Shown: piece by piece, positions 33,767 through 42,377 of the stretch | Numbering within the stretch: the stretch's first letter is position 1 | How the letters are laid out: each line of letters starts with the position of its first letter | NCBI GenBank assembly: GCA_002390845.1 | Contig: DGQT01000051.1 | Location: 1 to 50,016, forward strand | DNA length: 50,016 nt | Reading direction: 5' to 3' | Source of the DNA: Chitinophagaceae bacterium UBA4407 | GTDB lineage: Bacteria > Bacteroidota > Bacteroidia > Chitinophagales > Chitinophagaceae | Program-made: the position numbers and the translations under genes | Notes under the pieces: generated by a model | Databases searched by the model: none | What the model saw: the letters and a program-made list of their open reading frames with translations, nothing else | Told to the model about the DNA's origin: nothing

Positions 33767-34588
33767 TTATTTTTTTTCTTCTTTTCGTTTATTCTTAGCA
33801 AGGATACCTGTAACGACTACTACGATTATAAAAGTAATGGCAAAGAATATTGCCATTTGCATTGGATCGAATGGAAGTGGTTCGGGATTATTGTAATCCT
33901 TTTCTAACGTAAGGGCGCCAATGTCTTTTGCAAGTTGCCCCAGTGAGAGGGAATCCAACCCTTTATAATACCCTCGTACATTAAGTTCCTTATCTATTAA
34001 TACAAACCTTTGCGTATGGGCAAAGTTACTGTCGAGTGGCCCTTCGGTTTCATATTTATCAACTTTAAGCTGCTCAAAAATGTAATTATAAATTGAATCT
34101 TTTGACCCTGTAAGCATCCACCAGTTGTCGTGGTCAACACCAAACTTATCAGCATACTTTTTTAGTTTTGCAACAGAATCTCTTTCGGGATCAATTGTAA
34201 AAGAAACAAATTGTACAATTGATGAATCAGGTTTCTTCATTGGGTCGCCACCCTTTAAAAAGGATTGCTGCAGCTTGGCCATGTTCTGTGTAAGTTTAGG
34301 GCATATATAACCACAGCTTGTAAAAATAAAATCAGCAACAACAATCTTTCCTTTAATATCATAAATGTTCACGGTATCACCTAATTGGTTTATCAGGCGT
34401 ATATCTGCCAGTTTGTGCCAAACCGTATCGGTATGCATTTTTCCATCGGTAACAGATGTTACTACAGAATCAGGCAGGTAATGCCTTGGCATTAATACTG
34501 CATTATCAGAAGCTGTTTTTACCAGCAGATAACTTACAAAGGGAATTAACACCGCAATACAAATAGCCACTAAAGCCTTCTTACTCAT
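33767..34588 (-). CDS. SCO1/SenC-family copper chaperone for cytochrome oxidase
   Basis: The 273-residue product has an N-terminal membrane anchor (about 5-24) and a thioredoxin-like domain. The copper-binding pair is C92-G-Y-I-C96, and the conserved His is H191 in NFAHTQRFVLID. An unusual second membrane helix at the C-terminus (about 248-264) is followed by a Lys-rich tail (KNKRKEEKK). It delivers copper to, or reduces, the CuA site of subunit II. It follows the subunit IV gene but lies past a terminator, and is 5 bp from the DUF420 gene. Confidence 0.93.
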   Translation of the reverse strand: MSKKALVAICIAVLIPFVSYLLVKTASDNAVLMPRHYLPDSVVTSVTDGKMHTDTVWHKLADIRLINQLGDTVNIYDIKGKIVVADFIFTSCGYICPKLTQNMAKLQQSFLKGGDPMKKPDSSIVQFVSFTIDPERDSVAKLKKYADKFGVDHDNWWMLTGSKDSIYNYIFEQLKVDKYETEGPLDSNFAHTQRFVLIDKELNVRGYYKGLDSLSLGQLAKDIGALTLEKDYNNPEPLPFDPMQMAIFFAITFIIVVVVTGILAKNKRKEEKK

Positions 34589-34606
34589 AAAATATGTTCT
34601 AATAAA

Positions 34607-34632
34607 AAACCATCGCCATAAGACGATGGTTT
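34607..34632 (-). terminator. Terminator after cytochrome oxidase subunit IV
   Basis: AAACCATCG (34607-34615) and CGATGGTTT (34624-34632) form a perfect 9-bp stem. On the minus strand TTTTTTA follows. It separates the oxidase structural genes from sco1. Confidence 0.85.
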
Positions 34633-34678
34633 AGAAAATTAAATTTATAAAAAAATTTATCTCATTGCCGTTTAACCA

Positions 34679-35122
34679 CTAATCCATCTTTTTTTGTTCC
34701 TTATGTTCTTCTTTTGGCTCTTCCTTTTTTTCCATTTTTTGCTCGTTCCGCTCTTTATAATATCCGTTATATTCATTTTTTAGGTTATGGTAAGAGTTCC
34801 CTTCGTAAAGAAAGGCGATAATGAACCATACAAATAATATCAACGGCACCACAATGGTCATTATTAGGTTCCTTAATTCATGCTTCAAGTGCATAAAATA
34901 ACCTACAATATAAAATGCTTTAGCCATCATTAATATTATAATGGCTCCCTTTATAAAATGCTTTGAAGTATCGCCCATTTCTTTACTGGCATACATCCAG
35001 TAACCCAAAACAAGTTCAATAATAGTTAGTACTGTTAATATACCGGTTACTTTCCATATCTCTTTTACAGTGGCATCTGGTTTATGCCCGTGTTCTAAAG
35101 CAGCTTTTGCAGTATGTTCCAT
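34679..35122 (-). CDS. Cytochrome c oxidase subunit IV (prokaryotic type)
   Basis: The start is at MEHTAKAALEHGHKPDATVKE; the frame extends upstream but overlaps the end of the subunit III gene. The 147-residue product has three membrane helices (near 24-43, 55-74 and 84-105), with FMHLKHE between two of them, as in the CtaF/CyoD family. A long charged Lys/Glu tail (KMEKKEEPKEEHKEQKKMD) is unusual and probably cytoplasmic. It is an accessory subunit of the aa3 oxidase. The gene is 20 bp downstream of subunit III. Confidence 0.88.
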   Translation of the reverse strand: MEHTAKAALEHGHKPDATVKEIWKVTGILTVLTIIELVLGYWMYASKEMGDTSKHFIKGAIIILMMAKAFYIVGYFMHLKHELRNLIMTIVVPLILFVWFIIAFLYEGNSYHNLKNEYNGYYKERNEQKMEKKEEPKEEHKEQKKMD

Positions 35123-35142
35123 TAAATTATTTTTGCAGGTAA

Positions 35143-35826
35143 TTAAATCAGGTAAAAACATGTGAATACAAATACCCAAACAAGATCTACAAAATGCCAG
35201 TACAAACCGGCTTTTTCAATCATTAAATAGTGGCCACGCTGTTCAAATTTATTAAACAACGCCATTATAAGCATTACTACATTAATCACCACTCCGGAAA
35301 ATACATGGAAACCATGAAAGCCTGTTATAGTGAAAAAAAAGTTGGTAAAGTTTGTTGTTGAAATTGTACCATCGGAATTAGGAAAAGGATTACGCCCCCA
35401 CCATGCACCTTCATGAAAAAGATGTGTCCATTCCCATGCCTGGCAACCCAGAAATGCAAGACCACCAAGTATTGTTAGTATCAAATATTTTACTACGCCT
35501 TTTTTATCCATATTGTGCCCTGCATGCACCGCCAAAACCATAGTAACAGAACTAATGATCAGAATAAAGGTCATTATACTTACAAAGATCAAAGGTGCCG
35601 GAGACGATCCTTCTGGCTTAAAGGGATAAGAACTGAATACCTCGTTGGCATTTGGCCACCCTGTTGTAGCAAACCGTGTGGTACCATAAGAAATAAGAAA
35701 TGCCCCGAATGTAAAGGCATCACTCATAAGGAAATACCACATCATTAATTTGCCATATTCTACATTAAACGGGCTTTTCCCACCATTCCAGTATTTCGCA
35801 GGAGTGGTTGCAGTTGTTGTAGTCAT
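35143..35826 (-). CDS. ctaE: Cytochrome c oxidase subunit III
   Basis: The 227-residue product of subunit III type has about five to six membrane helices, WEWTHLFHEGAW and GFHGFHVFSGV (the conserved G-x-H-x-x-H helix) and the C-terminal YWHFVDLVWVFVFTCFYLI. It stabilises the catalytic core and probably channels O2. A second, shorter subunit III-type gene lies upstream at 36036. Confidence 0.93.
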   Translation of the reverse strand: MTTTTATTPAKYWNGGKSPFNVEYGKLMMWYFLMSDAFTFGAFLISYGTTRFATTGWPNANEVFSSYPFKPEGSSPAPLIFVSIMTFILIISSVTMVLAVHAGHNMDKKGVVKYLILTILGGLAFLGCQAWEWTHLFHEGAWWGRNPFPNSDGTISTTNFTNFFFTITGFHGFHVFSGVVINVVMLIMALFNKFEQRGHYLMIEKAGLYWHFVDLVWVFVFTCFYLI

Positions 35827-35849
35827 GTTTGATAATTCTGTTTCTTTTG

Positions 35850-35857
35850 CAAATTTA
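35850..35857 (-). promoter_or_regulatory. Candidate internal promoter before subunit III
   Basis: Minus-strand TAAATTTG matches TAnnTTTG, 23 nt before the ATG. Just upstream CCCG-CTAAA-CGGG (35865-35877) is a small dyad in the spacer / -33 zone that could bind a regulator. It may give subunits III-IV their own transcript. Confidence 0.4.
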
Positions 35858-36035
35858 TTGGCTACCCGCTAAACGGGCATATAAAATCATAACTTTTTTC
35901 GGCTTTTTCAAAGATATATAAATCGTTGTTTGCAACCAATTGCATAATCGTAATTCCACAGATAAACTCAATGCAACGCAATTGTCATAAATACCAATTC
36001 AATCGAAAATAAACAACTAACTTATCAAAAATGCC

Positions 36036-36617
36036 TTAATGCACAGCATTAAAGAAAATGAATAAATAGATCCACAAAATATCTACAAAATGCCAGTAAG
36101 TTGCTGCTATTTCTACAGGAACTGAATTGTAATTTTTTACTCTTGAACTATACGCTCTAAAAAAAATCACCAGTAATGCAACTACTCCACCTAAAACATG
36201 TAATACATGCAGGCCCGTTATAATTGCAATAAAAGAGGCAGAAGGGTTACTTCCCTGTCCAAGCAACTGCACGCCATGATTATTTAAATAAGCAAAGCCC
36301 ACAAATTGCAATATTCCAAACAGTAATCCCAGAAACACAGTAATTGTTATAAGCATCCTGTAACGCTGCATTTCTCTTGACTTAAATGCCCTTACAGCCA
36401 AATGCATCGTAAGGCTGCTTAATAAAATAACGAAAGTGGAATACCAGAAAATTATTGGCAAATCAAACTCCAGCCAATTAGCCTGGTTGCTTCGTACAAT
36501 AACCGCACTGGTTAATCCCGCAAACATCATTAATATGCTTCCCATTGCCACCCATAATGTAAACTTGTGCGGGTGAATCCTGTTGTGTTGTTTACCGCTC
36601 ACTGTTGTCATCATCAC
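36036..36617 (-). CDS. Second cytochrome c oxidase subunit III-like protein
   Basis: The 193-residue product has five membrane helices. It shows ITGLHVLHVLGGVVALLV (the same G-x-H-x-x-H helix) and YWHFVDILWIYLFIFFNAVH at the C-terminus. It is shorter than the 35143-35826 product because the N-terminal two helices are absent. Tandem long and short subunit III genes are common in this type of Bacteroidota oxidase locus. It starts MMMTTVSGKQHNRIHPHKF, so the exact Met is uncertain. Confidence 0.9.
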   Translation of the reverse strand: MMMTTVSGKQHNRIHPHKFTLWVAMGSILMMFAGLTSAVIVRSNQANWLEFDLPIIFWYSTFVILLSSLTMHLAVRAFKSREMQRYRMLITITVFLGLLFGILQFVGFAYLNNHGVQLLGQGSNPSASFIAIITGLHVLHVLGGVVALLVIFFRAYSSRVKNYNSVPVEIAATYWHFVDILWIYLFIFFNAVH

Positions 36618-36654
36618 TTATAATTAAATAATATTTTTTCTAAACTTAATCGCC

Positions 36655-36687
36655 TCGTTCAGCTCCTGTTGTGTCACTCACTTGTAC
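36655..36687 (+). repeat. Left-arm repeat, core B, single
   Basis: TTGTGTCACTCACTTGTAC at 36669-36687 between the heme O synthase gene and the second subunit III gene. The nearest right arm is at 37727, on the other side of the heme O synthase gene. Confidence 0.85.
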
Positions 36688-36712
36688 GTTCAAATTGCTA
36701 TTCAGCATTATG

Positions 36713-37678
36713 CTAAATGGTTACCGGAATTTTATCAGCAAGTAATGCAAGAAATACAACAGGCAGATAAATATAGCTGCTAAACATTACCCTGCGGGCC
36801 GCTTTTACATCCATCTCTATATATAATCTTACACACTGTGTAATTATAAAAATATTTGCCGCAATTACAATCCACAGACTTACAATACCTGTAAGGCCGA
36901 AATAATATGGCATAATACCTACAGGCAACATAATAACTGCGTATGCAACGGCCTGCAAAGCTGTAGCTTTTGTAGGTTTACCACCACCAGGCAGCAATTT
37001 AAATCCAGCCTTGCTGTAATCATTATGTGCTACCCAGGCTATGGCCCAGAAATGGGGAAACTGCCACAAAAACTGTAAGCCAAAGAGCGCCCACCCTGCA
37101 CCATTCGAAATTGAAGTTCCTTCAACTGTTTCAAAAGGGCTGAATACATTTGTAGCAGCAATCCAACCGATAAGGCATGGAATTGCACCTGGAAAAGCGC
37201 CAACCAATACCGAAACAGAACTTACTTTCTTTAATGGTGTGTAAACGTATGCATATAAAAAAAGGCTGAAAGCTGAAAGTAAAAATGCATTCCAGTTAAA
37301 ATCGCCATTTGCACCTGTAAAAAAATAGCCCATCATAAAAACGCCTGCTATTCCTGCAATTAAAGCAAAAGTATAAGCTTCGTTTGCACTCATTCTACCC
37401 GCTGCAACTGGTCTGTTACTTGTTCGTTTCATTAAAGCATCGGTATCTTTTTCCGATGCCTGATTAATGGCATTGGCGCTTCCTGTAATCAAGATGCCTG
37501 CAATAAATAAAAGAACTATCATTTTCAAATCGTACCCTACGATATTGGGCGCAAGCAAATAACAAATAACACATGTAAATACTACTGTAAAACTAAGCGT
37601 GAATTTAATCAGCTGAAAATAGTCTTTTACCTTAGAAACAACTGAAAAAGAAATTGAAGATTTTAATGATTTGTTCAT
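36713..37678 (-). CDS. ctaB: Protoheme IX farnesyltransferase (heme O synthase)
   Basis: I place the start at MNKSLKSSISFSVVSKVKD; a longer form adds nine residues. The 321-residue UbiA-family protein has about nine membrane helices and the prenyl-diphosphate motif NAINQASEKDTDALMKRTSN, with the R-P-V-A-A-G-R-M block after it, plus HNDYSKAGFKLLP in the second loop. It adds a farnesyl group to heme B to make heme O, a step towards the heme A of the oxidase next to it. Heme A synthase is not in the window. Confidence 0.94.
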   Translation of the reverse strand: MNKSLKSSISFSVVSKVKDYFQLIKFTLSFTVVFTCVICYLLAPNIVGYDLKMIVLLFIAGILITGSANAINQASEKDTDALMKRTSNRPVAAGRMSANEAYTFALIAGIAGVFMMGYFFTGANGDFNWNAFLLSAFSLFLYAYVYTPLKKVSSVSVLVGAFPGAIPCLIGWIAATNVFSPFETVEGTSISNGAGWALFGLQFLWQFPHFWAIAWVAHNDYSKAGFKLLPGGGKPTKATALQAVAYAVIMLPVGIMPYYFGLTGIVSLWIVIAANIFIITQCVRLYIEMDVKAARRVMFSSYIYLPVVFLALLADKIPVTI

Positions 37679-37726
37679 TACAAATTTTATATTGAAAGCA
37701 GGCATTTGTTGAGGAATGCTTCATTT

Positions 37727-37785
37727 GTATAAGAGTGCGACGCAAGTAAAGCCTGATTATTGTTATATTGCCCGGCTAAAAGTAT
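37727..37785 (+). repeat. Right-arm repeat, core A, single
   Basis: GTATAAGAGTGCGACGCAA at 37727-37745, with the tail GTAAAGCCTGATTATTGTTA and CCCGGCTAAAAG. It lies upstream of the heme O synthase gene. Confidence 0.85.
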
Positions 37786-37841
37786 TACTACTTCTTCTGC
37801 TTTTATCAACTTATTTCAATTTCAAATGTTTTGTTTAGAAA

Positions 37842-37866
37842 AATGCCCTGAATAATTCAGGGCATT
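37842..37866 (-). terminator. Terminator after oxidase subunit I
   Basis: ATGCCCTGAA (37843-37852) and TTCAGGGCAT (37856-37865) form a perfect 10-bp stem with a 3-nt loop. On the minus strand it is followed by TTTTTCT. It lies 41 nt past the ctaD stop and would end the act-ctaC-ctaD transcript before ctaB. Confidence 0.85.
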
Positions 37867-37906
37867 ATGTATGAAAATGATTTACCGTTATATTGAATAT
37901 TTTATG

Positions 37907-39733
37907 TTAATGATCTGTACTTTCATCGGCTCCGACAGGCGTTGTTTGAGGAATAAAATCTTTACCATCTTTCCCATAGTCATACGCCCACCTGTAAACC
38001 TCGGGAATTTCACCAACCCAGTTACCATGTCCAGGATTAATTGGCGTTGTCCATTCCAATGTATTTGAACCCCAGGGATTTTGAGTAGTTAACTTTCTTC
38101 CTTTAAAAATTGAATAGAAGAAATTGAACAGGAATAGTAACTGAACTGCGAAAACAATCATGGCTACAGTACTTATAAACCTGTTAAGTTCTACGAATTG
38201 CTTAAAACTTTCCCACGCACTGTAATCATAATAACGGCGCGGCATACCTGCAAGGCCTTCATAGTGCATGGGCCAGAAGATCAGATATGCCCCAATCATC
38301 GTTAGCCAAAAATGTATATACCCAAGATTGTTATTTAAATACTTTCCGTACATTTTTGGAAACCAATGATAAATGCCTGCAAACATGCCAAACATACTTG
38401 CAACACCCATCACTATATGAAAGTGTGCTATTACAAAATATGTATCATGAAGATGTATATCTAATGCTGAGTTCCCAAGCCATATACCGGTTAACCCACC
38501 AGATATAAAGAGGCTCACAAAGCCAATCGCAAATAACATTGCAGGTGTAAACCGAATATTTCCGCGCCATAATGTAGTAATCCAGTTAAATACTTTAATA
38601 GCAGAAGGAACTGCAATTAATAATGTAAGCAGAACGAATATAGATCCAAGAAATGGATTAAGACCTGTAACAAACATGTGATGTGCCCAAACCAGAAATG
38701 CCAGTATTGCAATTGCGAACAATGACCCTACCATTGCCATATAACCAAAGATTGGCTTTCGTGCATTGGTTGCTAAAATTTCAGATACCATGCCCATTGC
38801 CGGCAAAAGAATAATATATACTTCGGGATGACCAAGAAACCAGAAGAGGTGTTGGAATAAAATAGCACTCCCACCTTCATTTGGTAATGCACCCACACCA
38901 TTTACATAAATATCAGAAAGGTAAAAACTCGTTCCAAAATTACGGTCGAATATTAAAAGAATAAAGCCTGATAATAATACAGGGAAAGATAAAACACCAA
39001 GAACGGCTGTAAAGAACAATGCCCATATTGTTAATGGCAACCTGGTCATACTCATACCCTTTGTACGCATGTTCAAAATGGTAACAATATAGTTCAGACC
39101 TCCCAAAAGTGATGACACAACAAACAAAGCCATTGCTATAATCCATAAATCCATGCCCGTTTTTGACCCCGGTGAAGCACTTCCCAAAGCACTTAATGGT
39201 GGATATGCCGTCCAGCCACCACTAAATGGTCCTGTTTCTACAAATATGGATGAAAGCATTACAACACTTGCCATAAAGAAAAACCAGTAGCTAAGCATAT
39301 TCATAAAAGGTGAAGCCATATCCCTTGCGCCAACCTGCAAAGGAATAAGAAGGTTTGCAAATGTGCCACTTAACCCTGCAGTTAATACAAAGAAAACGAG
39401 TACAGTTCCGTGAGTAGTAACAAGTGCATAATATGCTTCAGCAGAGATATGTCCACCTTTACCCCATTTGCCAATCAGATCTTCTAACCACGGAAAAGTA
39501 GAATCCGGATATCCCAGTTGAAGACGGAATAGAACAGACATTAAACCGCCAAGCACTGCCCAAAACATACCGGTAATCAAAAACTGTTTACCAATCATCT
39601 TGTGATCCTGACTAAAGACATACTTACTAATAAAACTTTCATGATGATGGTGTATTTCATGGTGTTCTCCATGATGAATTTCATGGGGAACCATTACATC
39701 AACATTCGCATGTAAAGTGGCTTCGTTACTCAT
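37907..39733 (-). CDS. ctaD: Cytochrome c oxidase subunit I (A-type heme-copper oxidase)
   Basis: The 608-residue product has 12 or more membrane helices. Heme a ligand H108 lies in TTHGTVLVFFV. CuB ligand H302 and the cross-linked Y306 lie in FLGHPEVYIILLP, further CuB ligands H351 and H352 in WAHHMF, and heme ligands H437 and H439 in FVIAHFHIVMG. The His-Tyr pair makes it an A-type oxidase that reduces O2 to water and pumps protons. The N-terminus is exceptionally His-rich (nine His between 17 and 31, HEIHHGEHHEIHHHH), before the first helix. It follows ctaC by 56 bp and is co-directional with the act genes. Confidence 0.97.
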   Translation of the reverse strand: MSNEATLHANVDVMVPHEIHHGEHHEIHHHHESFISKYVFSQDHKMIGKQFLITGMFWAVLGGLMSVLFRLQLGYPDSTFPWLEDLIGKWGKGGHISAEAYYALVTTHGTVLVFFVLTAGLSGTFANLLIPLQVGARDMASPFMNMLSYWFFFMASVVMLSSIFVETGPFSGGWTAYPPLSALGSASPGSKTGMDLWIIAMALFVVSSLLGGLNYIVTILNMRTKGMSMTRLPLTIWALFFTAVLGVLSFPVLLSGFILLIFDRNFGTSFYLSDIYVNGVGALPNEGGSAILFQHLFWFLGHPEVYIILLPAMGMVSEILATNARKPIFGYMAMVGSLFAIAILAFLVWAHHMFVTGLNPFLGSIFVLLTLLIAVPSAIKVFNWITTLWRGNIRFTPAMLFAIGFVSLFISGGLTGIWLGNSALDIHLHDTYFVIAHFHIVMGVASMFGMFAGIYHWFPKMYGKYLNNNLGYIHFWLTMIGAYLIFWPMHYEGLAGMPRRYYDYSAWESFKQFVELNRFISTVAMIVFAVQLLFLFNFFYSIFKGRKLTTQNPWGSNTLEWTTPINPGHGNWVGEIPEVYRWAYDYGKDGKDFIPQTTPVGADESTDH

Positions 39734-39789
39734 ATTAACTGTCTTTATAAGTTATAACAACTTTCCTGAACGCTTGTTCCAGAGTATTG

Positions 39790-40899
39790 TCAAATTTTTT
39801 CTTTTTTTAAAAGCTCATTTGATTTGGCGGTTGCCGCCTTTGTGGTATCAGAAACTACTGGTATTGGTTTTTTCAAATTAGAAGGATCATTTTCAGGAAA
39901 AGCCGCATAGTAGGCTGGTTTTTGTTTTGCTATATATTCGTCATACTCAGCCTGTGTAACAACTTCAATAACCCCTTTCATCGCATAATGATTATTTCCG
40001 CACATCTGATCACAACTTATTTCATATACAAAATTCGGGTTCCCTGTTTTTTCCTTCATTTCCTTTGTTGTATATAAGGGTGTAAACCATAAAGTAGTAG
40101 GTGTTCCCGGCACTGCATCCATCTTTAACCTGAACCATGATAAACCTACATCATGAATCACATCCCGGGAACCAATAATCAATTTTACCGGCTTATTTTT
40201 TACAATGTACATGGTTTGTTCCTGAACAATATCGTCATGCGAAGCAGGATCATCCTTAACATTAATTCCCGAACTGTCTCGCCAGTTTAACCCAAGAGAG
40301 TTATTTGCGGGATCAATCATTTTATAATATTTTTTTCCAAATACACCATCTTCCCCTGCATATCTGAATATCCATCCAAACTGCTTTCCTGTCACTTCTA
40401 CAACCATTGCATTTTTGGGGGCATCACTTGTAAATGTAAACCAGTTACGCAAGCCAATTACAACGAGAACAGTTAATGCTATTGCAGGAATAACTGTCCA
40501 TATAATTTCCATTGTATTGTTGTGTGGGAAAAAAAAGGGCTTTCTTTTTTCATTTTCCTGGTATCGGAAGGCAAACCAAAAGAGAGCAATTTGGGTAATC
40601 ACAAAAACAATTCCTGTAATTGTTAATGTAAGCTTTAGCATTGAATCTACCTTCTCACCCTGCAAACTTGCCGAGGGCTGTACAAGCAATGTCTTGTCAA
40701 CTAACAAATCATTACACCAATACGCACCAATTAACCCTACAATAAGAAATGCGATCATAAAAAATCCATTCACCTTATTGTTCTCTTTCCTGGCACGTTC
40801 CTCCCCTTTTAACACAGCAACATATTCACTAGCCTTTGCTATCTGAAAGATGATTAGAAAAACCAGTATAATCACTGCTATCACGAATATCATTGACAT
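39790..40899 (-). CDS. ctaC: Cytochrome c oxidase subunit II (CuA subunit, no heme c domain)
   Basis: The 369-residue product has about four N-terminal membrane helices (near 3-20, 45-62, 90-110 and 131-152), two more than the textbook form. A CuA cupredoxin domain follows. CuA ligands visible are H249 (VIHDVGLSWF), C296, C300, H304 and M307 (SCDQMCGNNHYAM). The residue between the cysteines that is normally Glu is Gln298. No CxxCH is present, so electrons must arrive from the hemes c of ActA/ActE or a separate cytochrome. It begins the oxidase part, just after actF and a repeat arm. Confidence 0.95.
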   Translation of the reverse strand: MSMIFVIAVIILVFLIIFQIAKASEYVAVLKGEERARKENNKVNGFFMIAFLIVGLIGAYWCNDLLVDKTLLVQPSASLQGEKVDSMLKLTLTITGIVFVITQIALFWFAFRYQENEKRKPFFFPHNNTMEIIWTVIPAIALTVLVVIGLRNWFTFTSDAPKNAMVVEVTGKQFGWIFRYAGEDGVFGKKYYKMIDPANNSLGLNWRDSSGINVKDDPASHDDIVQEQTMYIVKNKPVKLIIGSRDVIHDVGLSWFRLKMDAVPGTPTTLWFTPLYTTKEMKEKTGNPNFVYEISCDQMCGNNHYAMKGVIEVVTQAEYDEYIAKQKPAYYAAFPENDPSNLKKPIPVVSDTTKAATAKSNELLKKEKI

Positions 40900-40911
40900 A
40901 ATATTAATATT

Positions 40912-40991
40912 AAGAAGCTGTTTGAATTAAATAATTTATGTTACAAGCTATAATATTTCATGGCATCGTCCGTTGTGTCACTCACTTGTAC
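40912..40991 (+). repeat. Left-arm repeat, core B, with complete 5' edge
   Basis: AGAAGCTGTTTGAATTAAAT at 40912 begins the element, 61 nt before the core TTGTGTCACTCACTTGTAC (40973-40991), with TTCATGGCATCGTCCG in front of the core. The spacing matches the 111 and 17660 copies, which helps define the left boundary. It lies between actF and ctaC. Confidence 0.88.
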
Positions 40992-41110
40992 TTTTTGTTT
41001 TTCATGGAAACATTGGGCTGCTTAATCAATGTTTTACAATTAGCTCAATCAGCCTTTAAATTTCTTACATGAAAATTGAATCAATTCTTATCTGAAAAAT
41101 AAAGCTGTTT

Positions 41111-42346
41111 CTATGTATGATGAATAATACTCTCTTTCAGGAATGGATGATACTTTGGCACCAGGGGCTTTCTTGCTAATTCTTTCCCAACAAAAAATAT
41201 GATAACACCAATATACAACGCAGCAATTCCAAAATCCAGCCAATTCAACGTTACCTCTTCTTTAGATATGCTGCCCAATACCATTTGGTAAAAATCTATC
41301 CAATGGCCAAAAATAATCAGCACTGCCATAAAAGTTACCAAAGTATAATTTCGTTTTGCAGACCGCTTCATTAAAATCAGTAAAGGGCATACAAAGTTGA
41401 TAATTAAGTTTAAGAAAAAGATTCCTTTGTACGGGCCTTGAACACGGTGTTTAAAATAAACAGTTTCTTCAGGTATATTTCCGTACCAGATAAGCATATA
41501 CTGCGAGAACCACAGATAAGTCCAGAATATAGAAAACGCAAACATGAATTTTCCAATATCGTGGAGGTGCTCTTCATTTGTATATTCAAGGTATCCTTTA
41601 TTTTTAAGATAGATTACCCATAAGGCAACCAATGCCATCCCTGATACAAATGAACTTGCAAAAGTGTACCAGCTATACATGGTAGAATACCAATGAGCAT
41701 CAATACTCATTAGCCATAACCAGGGAATAGTGGACGCAACTGTTAATGCGAACCAAACAATAAACATTGCAGCTGTAACAGTGTTTTTCCAGATAAGGCT
41801 TTTCCCCTGTTCTGCATCTATAGGACCTTCATCAAATTCACTGCTTAATTTTCGCATGCGGGCTCCCAACAATATCCAAAGGCCGATTGCCAAGGTTGTC
41901 CAAATAAAGAAAAAAGTAGGATTAAGAAATCCTAGTTTCCCTTTTAAAATAGGATCACTCTTTGACTCGTCGCTTAGCCAGTGAAAAATGTGAATGTCTT
42001 TATTATTGTCAATAACAACAATGTATAAAAGAATCAGCCAGGTTACAGAACCCAATATAATCACCATTTTCGAAATAGCTTCGGGAACCCTTCGAAATGC
42101 CATTTGCCACCCACCCATTGCAAGTGTTGTTGCGCAGATAAAAAACATGCTTGCATTACATATCAATGTAAAAAAAATACTGTTATACATAAGGGTACCC
42201 CAGAAAATGGTTTTATCATTTTCATCACTGCTCATACCCCTTGTAACAAAACCAATAACCAATAGTAAAGCGCCGATAAATATTAACGCGAGTGACCATG
42301 TTCTTGATTTGGAAGGCATTTCAAAATGATCTTTTATTGAAGCCAT
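41111..42346 (-). CDS. actF: Alternative complex III subunit F (NrfD-like membrane protein)
   Basis: The 411-residue product has about ten membrane helices. It is the second, shorter NrfD-type subunit of alternative complex III: a conserved WLILLYIVV segment, then WLWLMSIDAHWYSTMYSWYTFAS and FSIFWTYLWFSQYMLIWYGNIPEET, all typical of ActF. It forms a transmembrane half-channel beside ActC. It sits last in actABCDEF, before ctaC. Confidence 0.93.
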   Translation of the reverse strand: MASIKDHFEMPSKSRTWSLALIFIGALLLVIGFVTRGMSSDENDKTIFWGTLMYNSIFFTLICNASMFFICATTLAMGGWQMAFRRVPEAISKMVIILGSVTWLILLYIVVIDNNKDIHIFHWLSDESKSDPILKGKLGFLNPTFFFIWTTLAIGLWILLGARMRKLSSEFDEGPIDAEQGKSLIWKNTVTAAMFIVWFALTVASTIPWLWLMSIDAHWYSTMYSWYTFASSFVSGMALVALWVIYLKNKGYLEYTNEEHLHDIGKFMFAFSIFWTYLWFSQYMLIWYGNIPEETVYFKHRVQGPYKGIFFLNLIINFVCPLLILMKRSAKRNYTLVTFMAVLIIFGHWIDFYQMVLGSISKEEVTLNWLDFGIAALYIGVIIFFVGKELARKPLVPKYHPFLKESIIHHT

Positions 42347-42377
42347 TGTTTTTTCTTTTATCTCTGGTTAATTTTAT

